DNA of 64,000 nt from an uncultured Butyricicoccus sp. (GCF_944381005.1 NZ_CALWJM010000005.1:39594-103593), one strand, 5' to 3'. Positions 16,661 to 24,968 are shown, numbered from the stretch's first letter. Made by a program: numbers and translations. Notes: generated by a model not told the origin, from the letters alone.

Positions 16661-17398
16661 ATGACAATCTGTGCATTTCCCCTCTATGTTTTAAAACGGC
16701 AGAAATTAGGTGTTTGTGTGAGTACCTTGACAGCAATGCTCATCTTTATCGCTTTTCTGGCCTGCGTGGCCTTTCAAGCGGTCAAGAATTTTCAATTGCG
16801 GAATTTAAACGTCAGTCTGCGCAAAAAAGATTATGATATGGTGGAGCGTCTGGCAGGCATGGCAACTTCCCGGCGCTTTTTGGGGGACTATACCTGCGAC
16901 TTATATCAACTGCGTGCGCGCTATTTGAAAAAAGAAGCGGCACCGTTTGAGGAAATGTTGCAGCACATGGTCGCCGCACCCTATAAAAATTTGGCAGACA
17001 AAAAAAGCTTTTTGGAGCAGTATTACCACTCGTTTCTCATTCAGGGTAAGCGCACTTATGCCGAGTGGCTGCTCGACGGCATTCGCCAAAATCAGGATGC
17101 CGTATACATCAAATACAGTGAACAGGCACTTGCCGTCATGCTCGACCACCGAACCGATTTGATTGATGAAATGATTGACGAAATCAACGGCAAGCAGTAT
17201 TATGGTTTTGCCCTTGGCGTGATTCTTTTCATGATTGCCAAGCAGTATGAGGCTTTGGGAAATGGTGAAAAGGCGGCTCTGTACTATCAGAATGCACAGG
17301 TGTGCTTTCATCCGCAGGCAGTGTATGTGCCGCTCCTTCAGAGTAAACTCAAACAGATGGAGGACGCGGGACTACTGAATAAAGAAGCTCATGCTTGA
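16661..17398 (+). CDS. Membrane-anchored protein of unknown function in the PTS operon
   Basis: 245 residues from the ATG at 16661, preceded by GAGGGGGAA; later starts are possible. A single hydrophobic helix at about 20-42 is followed by roughly 200 soluble helical residues. The repeating pattern (YDLYQLRARYLKKEA, YAEWLLDGI, MIAKQYEALGNGEKAALYYQNAQ) resembles tetratricopeptide-like helices, the last one clearly. I do not recognise a named family. It lies between IID and IIA, on the same strand and with short spacings, so it belongs to the PTS operon. An accessory role at the membrane permease is inference from position only. Confidence 0.7.
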   Translation: MTICAFPLYVLKRQKLGVCVSTLTAMLIFIAFLACVAFQAVKNFQLRNLNVSLRKKDYDMVERLAGMATSRRFLGDYTCDLYQLRARYLKKEAAPFEEMLQHMVAAPYKNLADKKSFLEQYYHSFLIQGKRTYAEWLLDGIRQNQDAVYIKYSEQALAVMLDHRTDLIDEMIDEINGKQYYGFALGVILFMIAKQYEALGNGEKAALYYQNAQVCFHPQAVYVPLLQSKLKQMEDAGLLNKEAHA

Positions 17399-17438
17399 AC
17401 AGAGCAGGGCATAAAATGAAAGATTGGAGAAAAAGAAA

Positions 17439-17867
17439 ATGATTGGATTATTGGTTACAGGACATGCAAACTTTGCCTCTGGCATCACCAGCTCGGTTAA
17501 CCTCATTGCAGGCGAGCAGGAAGCATATCGTTATGTTGATTTCCTTCCGACATACAGCTTGGAAGACCTGTCCCGCGAACTGGGCAAGGCAATGGATGAA
17601 CTCAAGGACTGCGAAAGCATTCTGGTCTTTGCCGACCTCGTAGGCGGTACCCCGTTCCGCACAGCGGTTGAAGTGGGCTATCCCCGCGGCAATGTCACGG
17701 TTATCGGCGGCAGCAACCTGCCCATGCTGCTGGAAGTAGCAATGGCGCGCAAGTTTGAGGAAGATGTGGAAGAACTGACCAAGACCGCACTGGAAACCGG
17801 CAAAGAGCAGGTTCTCAAGTATGAGTTCGAGGCCGTAGAGCAGGAAATTTCCGACGACGGAATCTAA
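17439..17867 (+). CDS. PTS mannose-family component IIA
   Basis: 142 residues from the ATG at 17439, with TTGGAGAA upstream. The phosphoacceptor is H9 (LLVTGHANFASG), and VFADLVGGTPF is the other conserved segment. HPr phosphorylates this histidine and IIA passes the phosphate to IIB. Encoded as a separate protein rather than fused to IIB, as in the Aga and sorbose systems. Confidence 0.94.
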   Translation: MIGLLVTGHANFASGITSSVNLIAGEQEAYRYVDFLPTYSLEDLSRELGKAMDELKDCESILVFADLVGGTPFRTAVEVGYPRGNVTVIGGSNLPMLLEVAMARKFEEDVEELTKTALETGKEQVLKYEFEAVEQEISDDGI

Positions 17868-17890
17868 AAAGACGCTTCATACACAAATCG

Positions 17891-17914
17891 GTGGTGGGCA
17901 GTCATGCCCACCAC
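17891..17914 (+). other. Stem-loop between IIA and the SIS gene
   Basis: Perfect 10-bp stem GTGGTGGGCA/TGCCCACCAC with loop GTCA and no U-tract after it. It is more likely an mRNA processing or stability element than a terminator, since the operon continues 18 bases later. Confidence 0.55.
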
Positions 17915-17931
17915 ATAAAAAAGGAGAAACA

Positions 17932-19116
17932 ATGATGAAGACTGTATTTGGAATTGGCGAAGACAAGATGAAGGAAACCTCGTCGGTGTTTACACTGTCC
18001 GAGATTTATCAGCAGCCGGCAACTTGGGAAAAGACCTGCCGCCAGATTGCAGAACACAAGGATGAACTGAAAAAGTTCATTGACCAGGTTATCACCTGCG
18101 ATGATTTTGATGTTGTTCTGACCGGTGCAGGCACCAGTGAGTTTGTCGGAAACGCACTGTTCCCCCATCTGACCCGCCTGCTCAATCATAAAGTAAAGTC
18201 TTACGGTACGACCGATATCGTGGCAACCCCCGAAGCATATCTGTCGCGCACCAAGCCCACTTTGCTTATCAGCTTCGGCCGTTCGGGCAACTCGCCGGAG
18301 TCGGTCGGCGCGATTGATGCAGCAGAGGCTGTTTGCGACCATGTATACCATCTGTTCGTAACCTGCAACAAGGATGGCGCACTGTCCAAGCGTGCAGCAA
18401 CCACCGATAACTGCTACGCTATCAATCTGACCGACGAGACACATGACCAGAGCTTTGCCATGACCTCCAGCTTCTCGAACATGTATCTGGCAACCTATCT
18501 GTGCTTCCATCTGGACGAGCTGGACGCTGTGACCGCACAGGTCAAGGCCATCATGGAGGCTGGTCAGAACTTCCTGGACAAGCAGTATGATGCTGTACAG
18601 AAGATTGTCAACGAATACGACTTTAATCGCATTGTTTATCTGGGCAGCAACACCCTCAAGGGCACTTCTCAGGAATCCGCCCTCAAGATGCTGGAGCTGA
18701 GCGCAGGCCGCGTGGTTACCATGTATGACACTCCGCTGGGCTTCCGTCATGGCCCCAAGTCCATCATCAACGACGATACCATTACCGTGGTTTATCTGAG
18801 CGATGACGCTTATACCAGACAGTATGAAGTTGACCTGATTAAGGAAATGAGCGGACAGCGCAAGGGCAATAAGATTGTTGCAGTTATGTCCAAGGCAGAT
18901 GACGCAGTATCGGCGCTGGTTGACTATACGATTGTATATGGTCTGGACGGCAACTTTGAAAACGTGCTGCTCGGTCTGGATTACATCCTGTTCGCACAGA
19001 CACTGGCCGTGCTCAAGTCGCTGGCACTGGGCATCACGCCGGACAATCCGTGCCCGACTGGTGAAGTCAATCGCGTGGTAAAGGGTGTTACCCTGTATCC
19101 GTATACCCGCGCATAA
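17932..19116 (+). CDS. agaS: AgaS-family SIS-domain sugar-phosphate isomerase/deaminase
   Basis: 394 residues with two SIS domains: LTGAGTSEFVGNA and SFGRSGNSPESVGA in the first, YLGSNTLKGTSQESALKMLEL in the second, and RHGPKSII as a further conserved motif. AgaS converts galactosamine-6-phosphate to tagatose-6-phosphate with release of ammonia. AAAGGAG precedes two adjacent ATG codons (17932, 17935). The neighbouring PTS, NagA and KbaYZ genes support this assignment over a glucosamine-6-phosphate role. Confidence 0.88.
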   Translation: MMKTVFGIGEDKMKETSSVFTLSEIYQQPATWEKTCRQIAEHKDELKKFIDQVITCDDFDVVLTGAGTSEFVGNALFPHLTRLLNHKVKSYGTTDIVATPEAYLSRTKPTLLISFGRSGNSPESVGAIDAAEAVCDHVYHLFVTCNKDGALSKRAATTDNCYAINLTDETHDQSFAMTSSFSNMYLATYLCFHLDELDAVTAQVKAIMEAGQNFLDKQYDAVQKIVNEYDFNRIVYLGSNTLKGTSQESALKMLELSAGRVVTMYDTPLGFRHGPKSIINDDTITVVYLSDDAYTRQYEVDLIKEMSGQRKGNKIVAVMSKADDAVSALVDYTIVYGLDGNFENVLLGLDYILFAQTLAVLKSLALGITPDNPCPTGEVNRVVKGVTLYPYTRA

Positions 19117-19129
19117 GAGCAAAAGAAAA

Positions 19130-19165
19130 AATCTGGTCTGCCCGATAGGTTGGGCAGACCAGATT
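19130..19165 (-). terminator. Terminator on the minus strand, stem-loop on the plus strand
   Basis: 14-bp perfect stem AATCTGGTCTGCCC/GGGCAGACCAGATT (19130-19143, 19152-19165). The U-tract (TTTTTTCTTTT) exists only in the minus-strand reading, so it can end the araC transcript after it has crossed yajC in antisense. Confidence 0.7.
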
Positions 19166-19174
19166 GGGTGACTG

Positions 19175-19210
19175 GGTGCAGCCGGTGAGCGTCCGCTCAA
19201 AGGTTGCACC
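19175..19210 (+). promoter_or_regulatory. Second stem-loop in the leader of the YajC-like gene
   Basis: Outer arms GGTGCA/TGCACC (19175-19180, 19205-19210) enclose inner arms GAGCG/CGCTC (19187-19191, 19194-19198). It lies 37 bases before the start codon. Confidence 0.4.
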
Positions 19211-19246
19211 AAGTTGCATATTCTCAGCAAAAGGAGCAAAGAAAGC

Positions 19247-19525
19247 ATGAATTGGGAAGTTATCCTGTGGGCTTGCGGTACGGTTGGTGTACTGTTTGTT
19301 GTCTGTGCACTGATTGTGTGGATTTTGTCCGCGCGCAACATGAAGCACAGCCGGGAAGCAATGGCAGCATTGCAGCAGGGCATTAAAATCGGGGCAAAAG
19401 TGCTGTTTGCCGGAGGGATTTACGGAAAAATCGTCAAAATCAAGGACGACTTGATTGATGTAGAAGTCAGCAAGGGCACCGTTATTCAGATTTCGCGTTA
19501 TAGTATTCAGTCTGTGTTGGAATAA
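19247..19525 (+). CDS. YajC-like small membrane protein in the PTS operon
   Basis: 92 residues from the ATG at 19247, with AAAGGAG 10 bases upstream. One transmembrane helix (about 4-27) is followed by the YajC core: MAALQQGIKIGAKVLFAGGIYGKIVKI and VEVSKGTVIQISR. YajC is an accessory subunit of the SecDF-YajC translocase, usually encoded with secDF or tgt. Here it is inside a sugar PTS cluster; streptococcal hyaluronan-type PTS loci also carry a yajC-like gene, so this is a known but unexplained association. Its 3' end overlaps the end of the opposite-strand araC gene by 44 bases. Confidence 0.85.
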   Translation: MNWEVILWACGTVGVLFVVCALIVWILSARNMKHSREAMAALQQGIKIGAKVLFAGGIYGKIVKIKDDLIDVEVSKGTVIQISRYSIQSVLE

Positions 19526-20702
19526 ATGTTTCAGATTTTTTCATCTCACAAACCTGCTTGGCGTATTCGCTGGGCGAGATGTTAAAATATTTTTTAAATA
19601 ATCTTGAAAAATAATGAATGGAACTGAATCCGAGCAGATAGGCGATTTCGCTGATGGTGTGCCGATTTTCCTGAATCAGCTCTTTGCTTTTTTGCAGTTT
19701 GATGTTGATAAGGTAATTTTTTGGAGAGGTGTGCAGATGCGCCCGGAACAGCGTTTGCAGCGACGAGCGCGAGACAAAAAACTTGTGGCAGATTTCTTCC
19801 ACGGTCATCGGTTCGGCCACTTTCTTATTCATGTAGGATAAGATTTGTTGGAGCAGGTCATTTTGAAAGGTTTGCTGGGTGCTGGGCGCATGATGCAGAT
19901 GTAATTTGGAGTCATTGAGCTGTATTAAGTGGATGATGATTTCTTGCAGATAACACAGCATCAACGTTTGCGTGTAATAGGAATTGCACGAACCTTGCAC
20001 CATCAGCTTTTCCAGCGCGCTTTGCAGCACTTCGGTGCAGCAGAAGATTTGTCCAAGAAAGTACATTTGCTCGGCGTTTCCCATATCAAACAGAACGGTC
20101 AAGTACCGGCAGGCATCTTCGCTGATGAGCTGGCGCGGGTAAGGCTGATGGGGGCCGCATATCATGAGTTCCTGCGGCGCAAGTAGATAGTTGGTGCCGC
20201 CAAGATTCACGGTCAAAGTTCCATCAATCACATAGAACAGTTCATAGTAATCATGTACCGTGCTGTGAAAATGATAATGGGTCACTTGTGTGACGTAGCA
20301 GTCAAAAATCTCCAGCACGTTGAACGGAGAGAAAAACGGCTGATACAGATAGGGAACCGAAAGTTTGGCGATTGTGGGCTGAATATTGGGCGCAATCAGG
20401 TTATAAACAATTTCGTCGGAATGGACGATAAGGTTAAAATAAGTATTGGGATTTAGTTTCACATAATGGTGAATGGGAAAGGTTTTCAGTTCTTCTAGGT
20501 GTGTGGAAGTGCCCACCAGAATGGATGCAACCCCTTGGGTCAGTTCGATATGAATCTCACGGGGAAAAAGAAACAACTGGTCAACCGATTTGGTATGTAC
20601 CATTTGATGGCGAGAGACAATGCTGTTTGGCTCAGCGCTCATAGACTGGTCATAGAACGAGCCGAAAACCCGAAAATTATTGCCGGATATCTTGTGAATC
20701 AT
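19482..20702 (-). CDS. AraC-family transcriptional regulator
   Basis: 406 residues from the ATG at 20702, with GGGAGA upstream. The N-terminal half is a cupin-like sensing region (HYHFHSTVHDYYELFYVIDGTLTVN). The C-terminal 100 residues are the double helix-turn-helix: TVEEICHKFFVSRSSLQTLFRAH and TISEIAYLLGFSSIHYFSRLFKK. It is divergent from nagA and convergent with the PTS operon, so it is the likely controller of the amino-sugar genes, in place of the DeoR-type AgaR known in E. coli. That regulatory role is inference. Confidence 0.9.
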   Translation of the reverse strand: MIHKISGNNFRVFGSFYDQSMSAEPNSIVSRHQMVHTKSVDQLFLFPREIHIELTQGVASILVGTSTHLEELKTFPIHHYVKLNPNTYFNLIVHSDEIVYNLIAPNIQPTIAKLSVPYLYQPFFSPFNVLEIFDCYVTQVTHYHFHSTVHDYYELFYVIDGTLTVNLGGTNYLLAPQELMICGPHQPYPRQLISEDACRYLTVLFDMGNAEQMYFLGQIFCCTEVLQSALEKLMVQGSCNSYYTQTLMLCYLQEIIIHLIQLNDSKLHLHHAPSTQQTFQNDLLQQILSYMNKKVAEPMTVEEICHKFFVSRSSLQTLFRAHLHTSPKNYLINIKLQKSKELIQENRHTISEIAYLLGFSSIHYFSRLFKKYFNISPSEYAKQVCEMKKSETFIPTQTEYYNAKSE

Positions 20703-20761
20703 ATCAAAATCTCCCTGTGTCGTCTGTGTGCATGTTTTTTCGATGCATAAACTTGGTTTAT

Positions 20762-20790
20762 ATTGTACTGTATTGGCAGATAAAATGCAA
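20762..20790 (-). promoter_or_regulatory. Promoter of the AraC-family regulator
   Basis: Minus strand TTGCAT (20785-20790), 17-base spacer, TACAAT (20762-20767). Confidence 0.7.
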
Positions 20791-20846
20791 GTAAAAACAT
20801 CATGTGCAAGAGCTGAACCAAAAATAAAACGGCTCAAGTGCAAAAG
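20786..20846 (+). promoter_or_regulatory. Repeated TGCAA-type motifs upstream of nagA
   Basis: Three same-orientation copies, TGCAAG at 20786 and 20805 and TGCAAAAG at 20839, in the araC-nagA divergent region. They could be half-sites for the AraC-type regulator. Spacing is 19 and then 34 bases, not strictly regular. Confidence 0.3.
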
Positions 20847-20879
20847 AAATGTAAAAGCAATTTTAGGAGGTCAACCAAA

Positions 20880-22028
20880 ATGATTCTTCAAAGTAAAAAA
20901 GTATGGATGGCAGACCGTTTTGTTCCAGCGCAGATTGAGACAGAGGACGGTAAAATCTCCAATATTTACCCCTACGGAACCAAAAAAGCCGATGAAGATT
21001 ACGGCGAAAACTGGATTTTGCCCGGCTTTATTGATGTGCACTGTCATGGCGCATTCGGCTTTGATACAAACGACGCTGAGCCGGAAGGCCTGCGCAACTG
21101 GCTGCGCAACATTGTAAAGGAAGGCGTTACCAGCCTGCTGCCCACCACCATCACCCAAAGTGAAACCGTTTTGACCAACGCGCTCAACAATGTGGCACAG
21201 GTTGTCGAAGAAGGTTACACCGGTGCCGAAGTATTGGGCGTACACTTTGAAGGCCCGTTCCTGGATATGGTATACAAGGGTGCACAGCCTGAACAGTTTA
21301 TTGCAAAGCCGTCGGTCGAGCAGTTCAAGAAGTATCAGGAAGCGGCAAACGGCCTGATTAAGTATATCACAATGGCAACCGAAACCGATGAAGATTTTGA
21401 GCTGACACGCTACTGCGCAGAACATGGTGTTGTAGTGAGCATCGGTCACTCGGCTGCAACCTTTGAACAGGCAGTCATGGCTTGCGCATACGGTGCGCGC
21501 TCGATGACCCATGTTTACAACGGCATGTCGCCGTTTAATCACCGCCAAAATGGTTTGGTAGGTGCTGCTTACAACATCAAGAGCATGTATGGCGAAATCA
21601 TCTGCGACGGCAACCACTCTACACCGGCTGCACTTCATCAGTTCTTTGAGCAGAAAGGCCCGCATTACGGCATGATGGTCACCGATGCACTGATGGCGAA
21701 GGGTTCGCCAGTCGGCTCCAAGTTCCTGTTTGGCGGCAATGAAATTGAGATTTACCCGGACGGTAGTGCGCACTTGACTTCTACCAAGGGTCTGGCTGGC
21801 TCGACGCTATGCGTCAACAAGGGTCTGCGCCTGCTGATTGAGGAAGCAATGGTGCCGATTGAAACCGCAATCAATTCCTGCACCAAGAATCCGGCAGAAT
21901 GTCTGCGCGTTGCCGACCGCAAGGGCGCTATCAAGGTGGGTCTGGATGCCGATTTGGTTGTACTCAATCGGGATTATGAAGTTTTGCAGACCTATTGCGC
22001 AGGAAAAAGCATGTTGGATGGGGAATAA
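20880..22028 (+). CDS. nagA: N-acetylglucosamine/galactosamine-6-phosphate deacetylase
   Basis: 382 residues from the ATG at 20880 (AGGAGG 9 bases upstream). It is an amidohydrolase: HxH at H54/H56 in DVHCHGAFGFDT, HFEGPFL with the metal-binding glutamate, SIGHSAA, THVYNGMSPFNHR and the catalytic aspartate in VTDALMAKG. It removes the acetyl group from an N-acetyl-hexosamine-6-phosphate. The presence of AgaS and KbaYZ suggests that the natural substrate here is GalNAc-6-phosphate (AgaA role). It is translationally coupled to the next gene (TAATG overlap). Confidence 0.92.
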   Translation: MILQSKKVWMADRFVPAQIETEDGKISNIYPYGTKKADEDYGENWILPGFIDVHCHGAFGFDTNDAEPEGLRNWLRNIVKEGVTSLLPTTITQSETVLTNALNNVAQVVEEGYTGAEVLGVHFEGPFLDMVYKGAQPEQFIAKPSVEQFKKYQEAANGLIKYITMATETDEDFELTRYCAEHGVVVSIGHSAATFEQAVMACAYGARSMTHVYNGMSPFNHRQNGLVGAAYNIKSMYGEIICDGNHSTPAALHQFFEQKGPHYGMMVTDALMAKGSPVGSKFLFGGNEIEIYPDGSAHLTSTKGLAGSTLCVNKGLRLLIEEAMVPIETAINSCTKNPAECLRVADRKGAIKVGLDADLVVLNRDYEVLQTYCAGKSMLDGE

Positions 22029-22567
22029 TGAGCAGAAGCAGAAAAAAAACACCGCATGAAACCATTCGCTTGTCGGGACGCAACATCTATACCGACAAGC
22101 GAAAGCGAACCATTTATTATGACTGGCTGACCAAGCAGGGCTATCTGGTTCAAAAACAGCATGAAAACCGCATGTTATTCTTTAAAAATCGCTTTGTTGT
22201 GATTTTGTTTGCGGCCATTCTGTGCGCAGGCACATTTTTGACCTGGATGCAGGCAATCTTAGCTGGCGTTATCACATTGGTGCTGGTCGAGGTCTACTTC
22301 CGTCTATCTTACCTGAAAAAGATGGAAGTGGTACAGGATGTGGACTTCGAGCGCCGTGTATCGGCACTGAAATACATTATCGACACCAAAAGCCGCGGAA
22401 AGGTGATGGCACTTGCGGGTTTGTATCTGGCGTTTTCGGTGCTGATTGTGCTCAACGCCTATCTGGAACAGTATTCACTCGGCATCAATGTCTTGAGCGT
22501 CGCGCTCGGAATTTTGGGGCTGTACTGCTGCATCCTGCATTTGGTTGCGCTATCCAAAATGAAGTGA
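22028..22567 (+). CDS. Four-helix membrane protein of unknown function coupled to nagA
   Basis: 179 residues; the start ATG shares a base with the nagA stop. The first 50 residues are basic and soluble (RSRKKTPHETIRLSGRNIY). Four hydrophobic segments follow at about 52-70, 72-90, 120-140 and 148-175. Between the second and third is a charged stretch (DVDFERRVSALKYIIDTKSRGK). I do not recognise a family. Translational coupling to nagA links it to amino-sugar use, but it could equally be a passenger. A bidirectional terminator follows. Confidence 0.75.
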   Translation: MSRSRKKTPHETIRLSGRNIYTDKRKRTIYYDWLTKQGYLVQKQHENRMLFFKNRFVVILFAAILCAGTFLTWMQAILAGVITLVLVEVYFRLSYLKKMEVVQDVDFERRVSALKYIIDTKSRGKVMALAGLYLAFSVLIVLNAYLEQYSLGINVLSVALGILGLYCCILHLVALSKMK

Positions 22568-22574
22568 AAAATAG

Positions 22575-22605
22575 AAAAAACCATCGTAACACACGATGGT
22601 TTTTT
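22575..22605. terminator. Bidirectional terminator
   Basis: A6-CCATCGT / ACGATGG-T6 (22575-22587, 22593-22605), between the nagA unit and kbaY. Confidence 0.92.
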
Positions 22606-22619
22606 CTTAAAAGCTGCGT

Positions 22620-23471
22620 TTACGCCTGACCAGCCGAGCCACAAAGGGCAATCTTTTCCTTGACCAGTGCAACAACGTTGGCACGTCCAACCTTGCTGTA
22701 CTTCTTGGGGTCGAATACCTTGGGGTCATCGGCAAGATATTGCTTGACACCGTCGCTGAACGCGATACGCAGTTCGGTTGCAAAGTTGACCTTGCAGATA
22801 CCGCGGCGAATGGATTCGCGTACCGCTTCGTCGGGCACACCAGATGCACCGTGCAGTACCAGCGGAATGGAAACCAGCTTGCGGATGGCGCTCAGGCGCT
22901 CAAAGTCCAGCTTGGGCGTGCCCGAATACAGACCGTGTGCGGTGCCAATGGCGACGGCCAGCGAGTTGACGCCGGTGCGCTCGACAAACTCTTTTGCCTG
23001 CTGCGGGTCGGTGAACGGGTTGGCGTCGCCGCCGTCGAGGTCGTCTTCCTTGCCGCCAACCTTGCCCAGCTCGGCTTCTACGCTGATGCCGGAGGGTGCA
23101 CACGCATCGGTTACGCGGCGGGTCAGCGCAATGTTATCTTCAAACGGGTCGTGGGAACCGTCAATCATAATCGAAGTGTAGCCGGTGCGCAGCGCCTGCA
23201 TTGCAAGTGCGAAGCTGTCGCCGTGGTCTAAGTGCATCGCAACCGGAACGGTTGCGCGTGCGGCTGCAACCTGTGCCATCGCAAGGTAATAATCCAGACC
23301 GGCATATTTGACCGTAGACGGGGTGGTTTGCAGGATGACCGGTGAACGGCTTTCTTCGGCAGCTTGTACGACCGCCATGACCATTTCCATGTTCTCAACG
23401 TTGAAAGCGCCGACTGCATAGTGTCCAGCCTGTGCGCGTTCCAGCATTTCTTGTGTTGTAACCAGTGGCAT
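22620..23471 (-). CDS. kbaY: Class II tagatose/fructose-bisphosphate aldolase, catalytic subunit
   Basis: 283 residues from the ATG at 23471, preceded by AGAGG. Zinc and substrate motifs of class II aldolases are present: MHLDHGDS, SVEAELGKVGGKEDD, GTAHGLY and VLHGASG. The length and the presence of a KbaZ-type partner 170 bases away favour tagatose-1,6-bisphosphate aldolase over the glycolytic enzyme. It cleaves tagatose-1,6-bisphosphate to dihydroxyacetone phosphate and glyceraldehyde-3-phosphate. Divergent from kbaZ, so the two subunits are not in one transcript. Confidence 0.85.
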   Translation of the reverse strand: MPLVTTQEMLERAQAGHYAVGAFNVENMEMVMAVVQAAEESRSPVILQTTPSTVKYAGLDYYLAMAQVAAARATVPVAMHLDHGDSFALAMQALRTGYTSIMIDGSHDPFEDNIALTRRVTDACAPSGISVEAELGKVGGKEDDLDGGDANPFTDPQQAKEFVERTGVNSLAVAIGTAHGLYSGTPKLDFERLSAIRKLVSIPLVLHGASGVPDEAVRESIRRGICKVNFATELRIAFSDGVKQYLADDPKVFDPKKYSKVGRANVVALVKEKIALCGSAGQA

Positions 23472-23642
23472 AATGTAGAACCTCTTTTCTGTAAATTTGA
23501 AAAGACACAAGGTGATTTTCAACATCAATAGTATAACATAAATTATTTGGGCTGTCTGCGCTTTTGCAGCAGTCTGAATGCAAAAAATCCGAACACACGA
23601 GACTGCGGTTTTGTGTGGGGATAAAAATAGGAAGGAGAGGTT

Positions 23643-24968
23643 ATGATGAATCATAATCCGCTGAAAAAAATCGTAGAACTGCAAAAGCAGGGTAAGAACG
23701 TCGGCATTTATTCGGTGTGCAGCGCCAATGGCTATGTCATTGAAGCTGCATTGCTGCGCGGTAAGAGCGACGGCTCCTGCGTTCTGATTGAGAGTACAGC
23801 TAACCAGTGCGACCAGAATGGCGGTTATACCGGCATGAAGCCGCTGGATTTCAAGAATTTTGTACTGGACATCGCGAAGAAGGTTGGATTTGACCCCAAG
23901 CGCCTGTTCTTGGGCGGCGACCACCTGGGCCCCTTGACTTTCGCCAGCATGAACGAAGAACAGGCAATGGAGAATGCGGAAGAGCTCATCCGTCACTATG
24001 TTGGCGCGGGCTTTACCAAAATTCACATTGACACCAGCATGAAAGTGGCAGATGACGACCCGAATGTACGCCTGAGCGACGAAATCATCGCAAAGCGCGG
24101 TGCGCGTCTGGCGCGTGTGGCTGAGGAAACCTATCACAAACTGCTCGAAAGCGACCCGGATGCGATTGCACCGGTTTATATCGTGGGCAGTGAAGTGCCG
24201 ATTCCGGGCGGCGCAGTCGGCGCGGTTGACCAAGGCGTGCAGGTGACCAAGGTAGAGGATTTTAAAAACACGGTTGCAACCTTTGAAAAGGCTTTCAAAG
24301 AACAGGGCTTGGACGAGGCTTGGAACAATGTTATCGGTGTTGTCGTACAGCCGGGCGTAGAAGAAAAGGACAGCGGCTGCACCGAGTATGACCGTGAAAA
24401 GGCAAAAGAACTGATGGCTTCCATCCGCGAATTCCCCAATCTGGTATTCGAGGGTCACTCGACCGACTATCAGACCAAAATCAAGCTGCGTGAACTGGTA
24501 GAAGATGGCGTGGGCATCCTCAAGGTTGGCCCGGCATTGACCTTTGCAATGCGTGAGGGAATGTTTGCATTGGAGCACATCGAAACCGAACTGCTCTACG
24601 GCACAGACCGCACCCCCAGCGGCTTCCAGCAGGCATTAGAGGAAGAAATGCTCAAGGAGGGCAAGCACTGGCGCAAGCACTATCAGGGAACCGAACTCGA
24701 ACTGCGCCTGAAGCGCAAATATTCGTTCTCCGACCGCTGCCGCTATTACATGCCGACTCCGGCAGTCGAAGCAGCCAAGGAGCGCTTGATTTCCAATCTG
24801 CGTGAAGTGGGAATCCCGCTCAACCTGCTCAGCCAGTTCATGCCCATTCAGTACACCAAGGTACGCGAGGGACTGTTGGAGAATGACCCAGTTGCACTGG
24901 TAGAAGACCGCATCATCAACACGATTGATGAATATCTGTACGCAACCCATCAGAAAGAACTGCTTTGA
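23643..24968 (+). CDS. kbaZ: Tagatose-bisphosphate aldolase accessory subunit (KbaZ/GatZ/AgaZ)
   Basis: 441 residues of the KbaZ family: YSVCSANGYVIEAALLRG, IESTANQCDQNGGYTGM, FLGGDHLGP, HIDTSMK and VGSEVPIPGG. The protein has lost catalysis itself but is needed for full activity and stability of KbaY. GAAGGAGAGG precedes the start; two ATG codons are adjacent (23643, 23646). It completes the set of galactosamine/N-acetylgalactosamine genes except for the kinase. Confidence 0.9.
   Translation: MMNHNPLKKIVELQKQGKNVGIYSVCSANGYVIEAALLRGKSDGSCVLIESTANQCDQNGGYTGMKPLDFKNFVLDIAKKVGFDPKRLFLGGDHLGPLTFASMNEEQAMENAEELIRHYVGAGFTKIHIDTSMKVADDDPNVRLSDEIIAKRGARLARVAEETYHKLLESDPDAIAPVYIVGSEVPIPGGAVGAVDQGVQVTKVEDFKNTVATFEKAFKEQGLDEAWNNVIGVVVQPGVEEKDSGCTEYDREKAKELMASIREFPNLVFEGHSTDYQTKIKLRELVEDGVGILKVGPALTFAMREGMFALEHIETELLYGTDRTPSGFQQALEEEMLKEGKHWRKHYQGTELELRLKRKYSFSDRCRYYMPTPAVEAAKERLISNLREVGIPLNLLSQFMPIQYTKVREGLLENDPVALVEDRIINTIDEYLYATHQKELL

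Noticed and set aside
17902..19383. 493-codon minus-strand frame across agaS
   Set aside because: Antisense of a clear SIS-domain gene; no family features.
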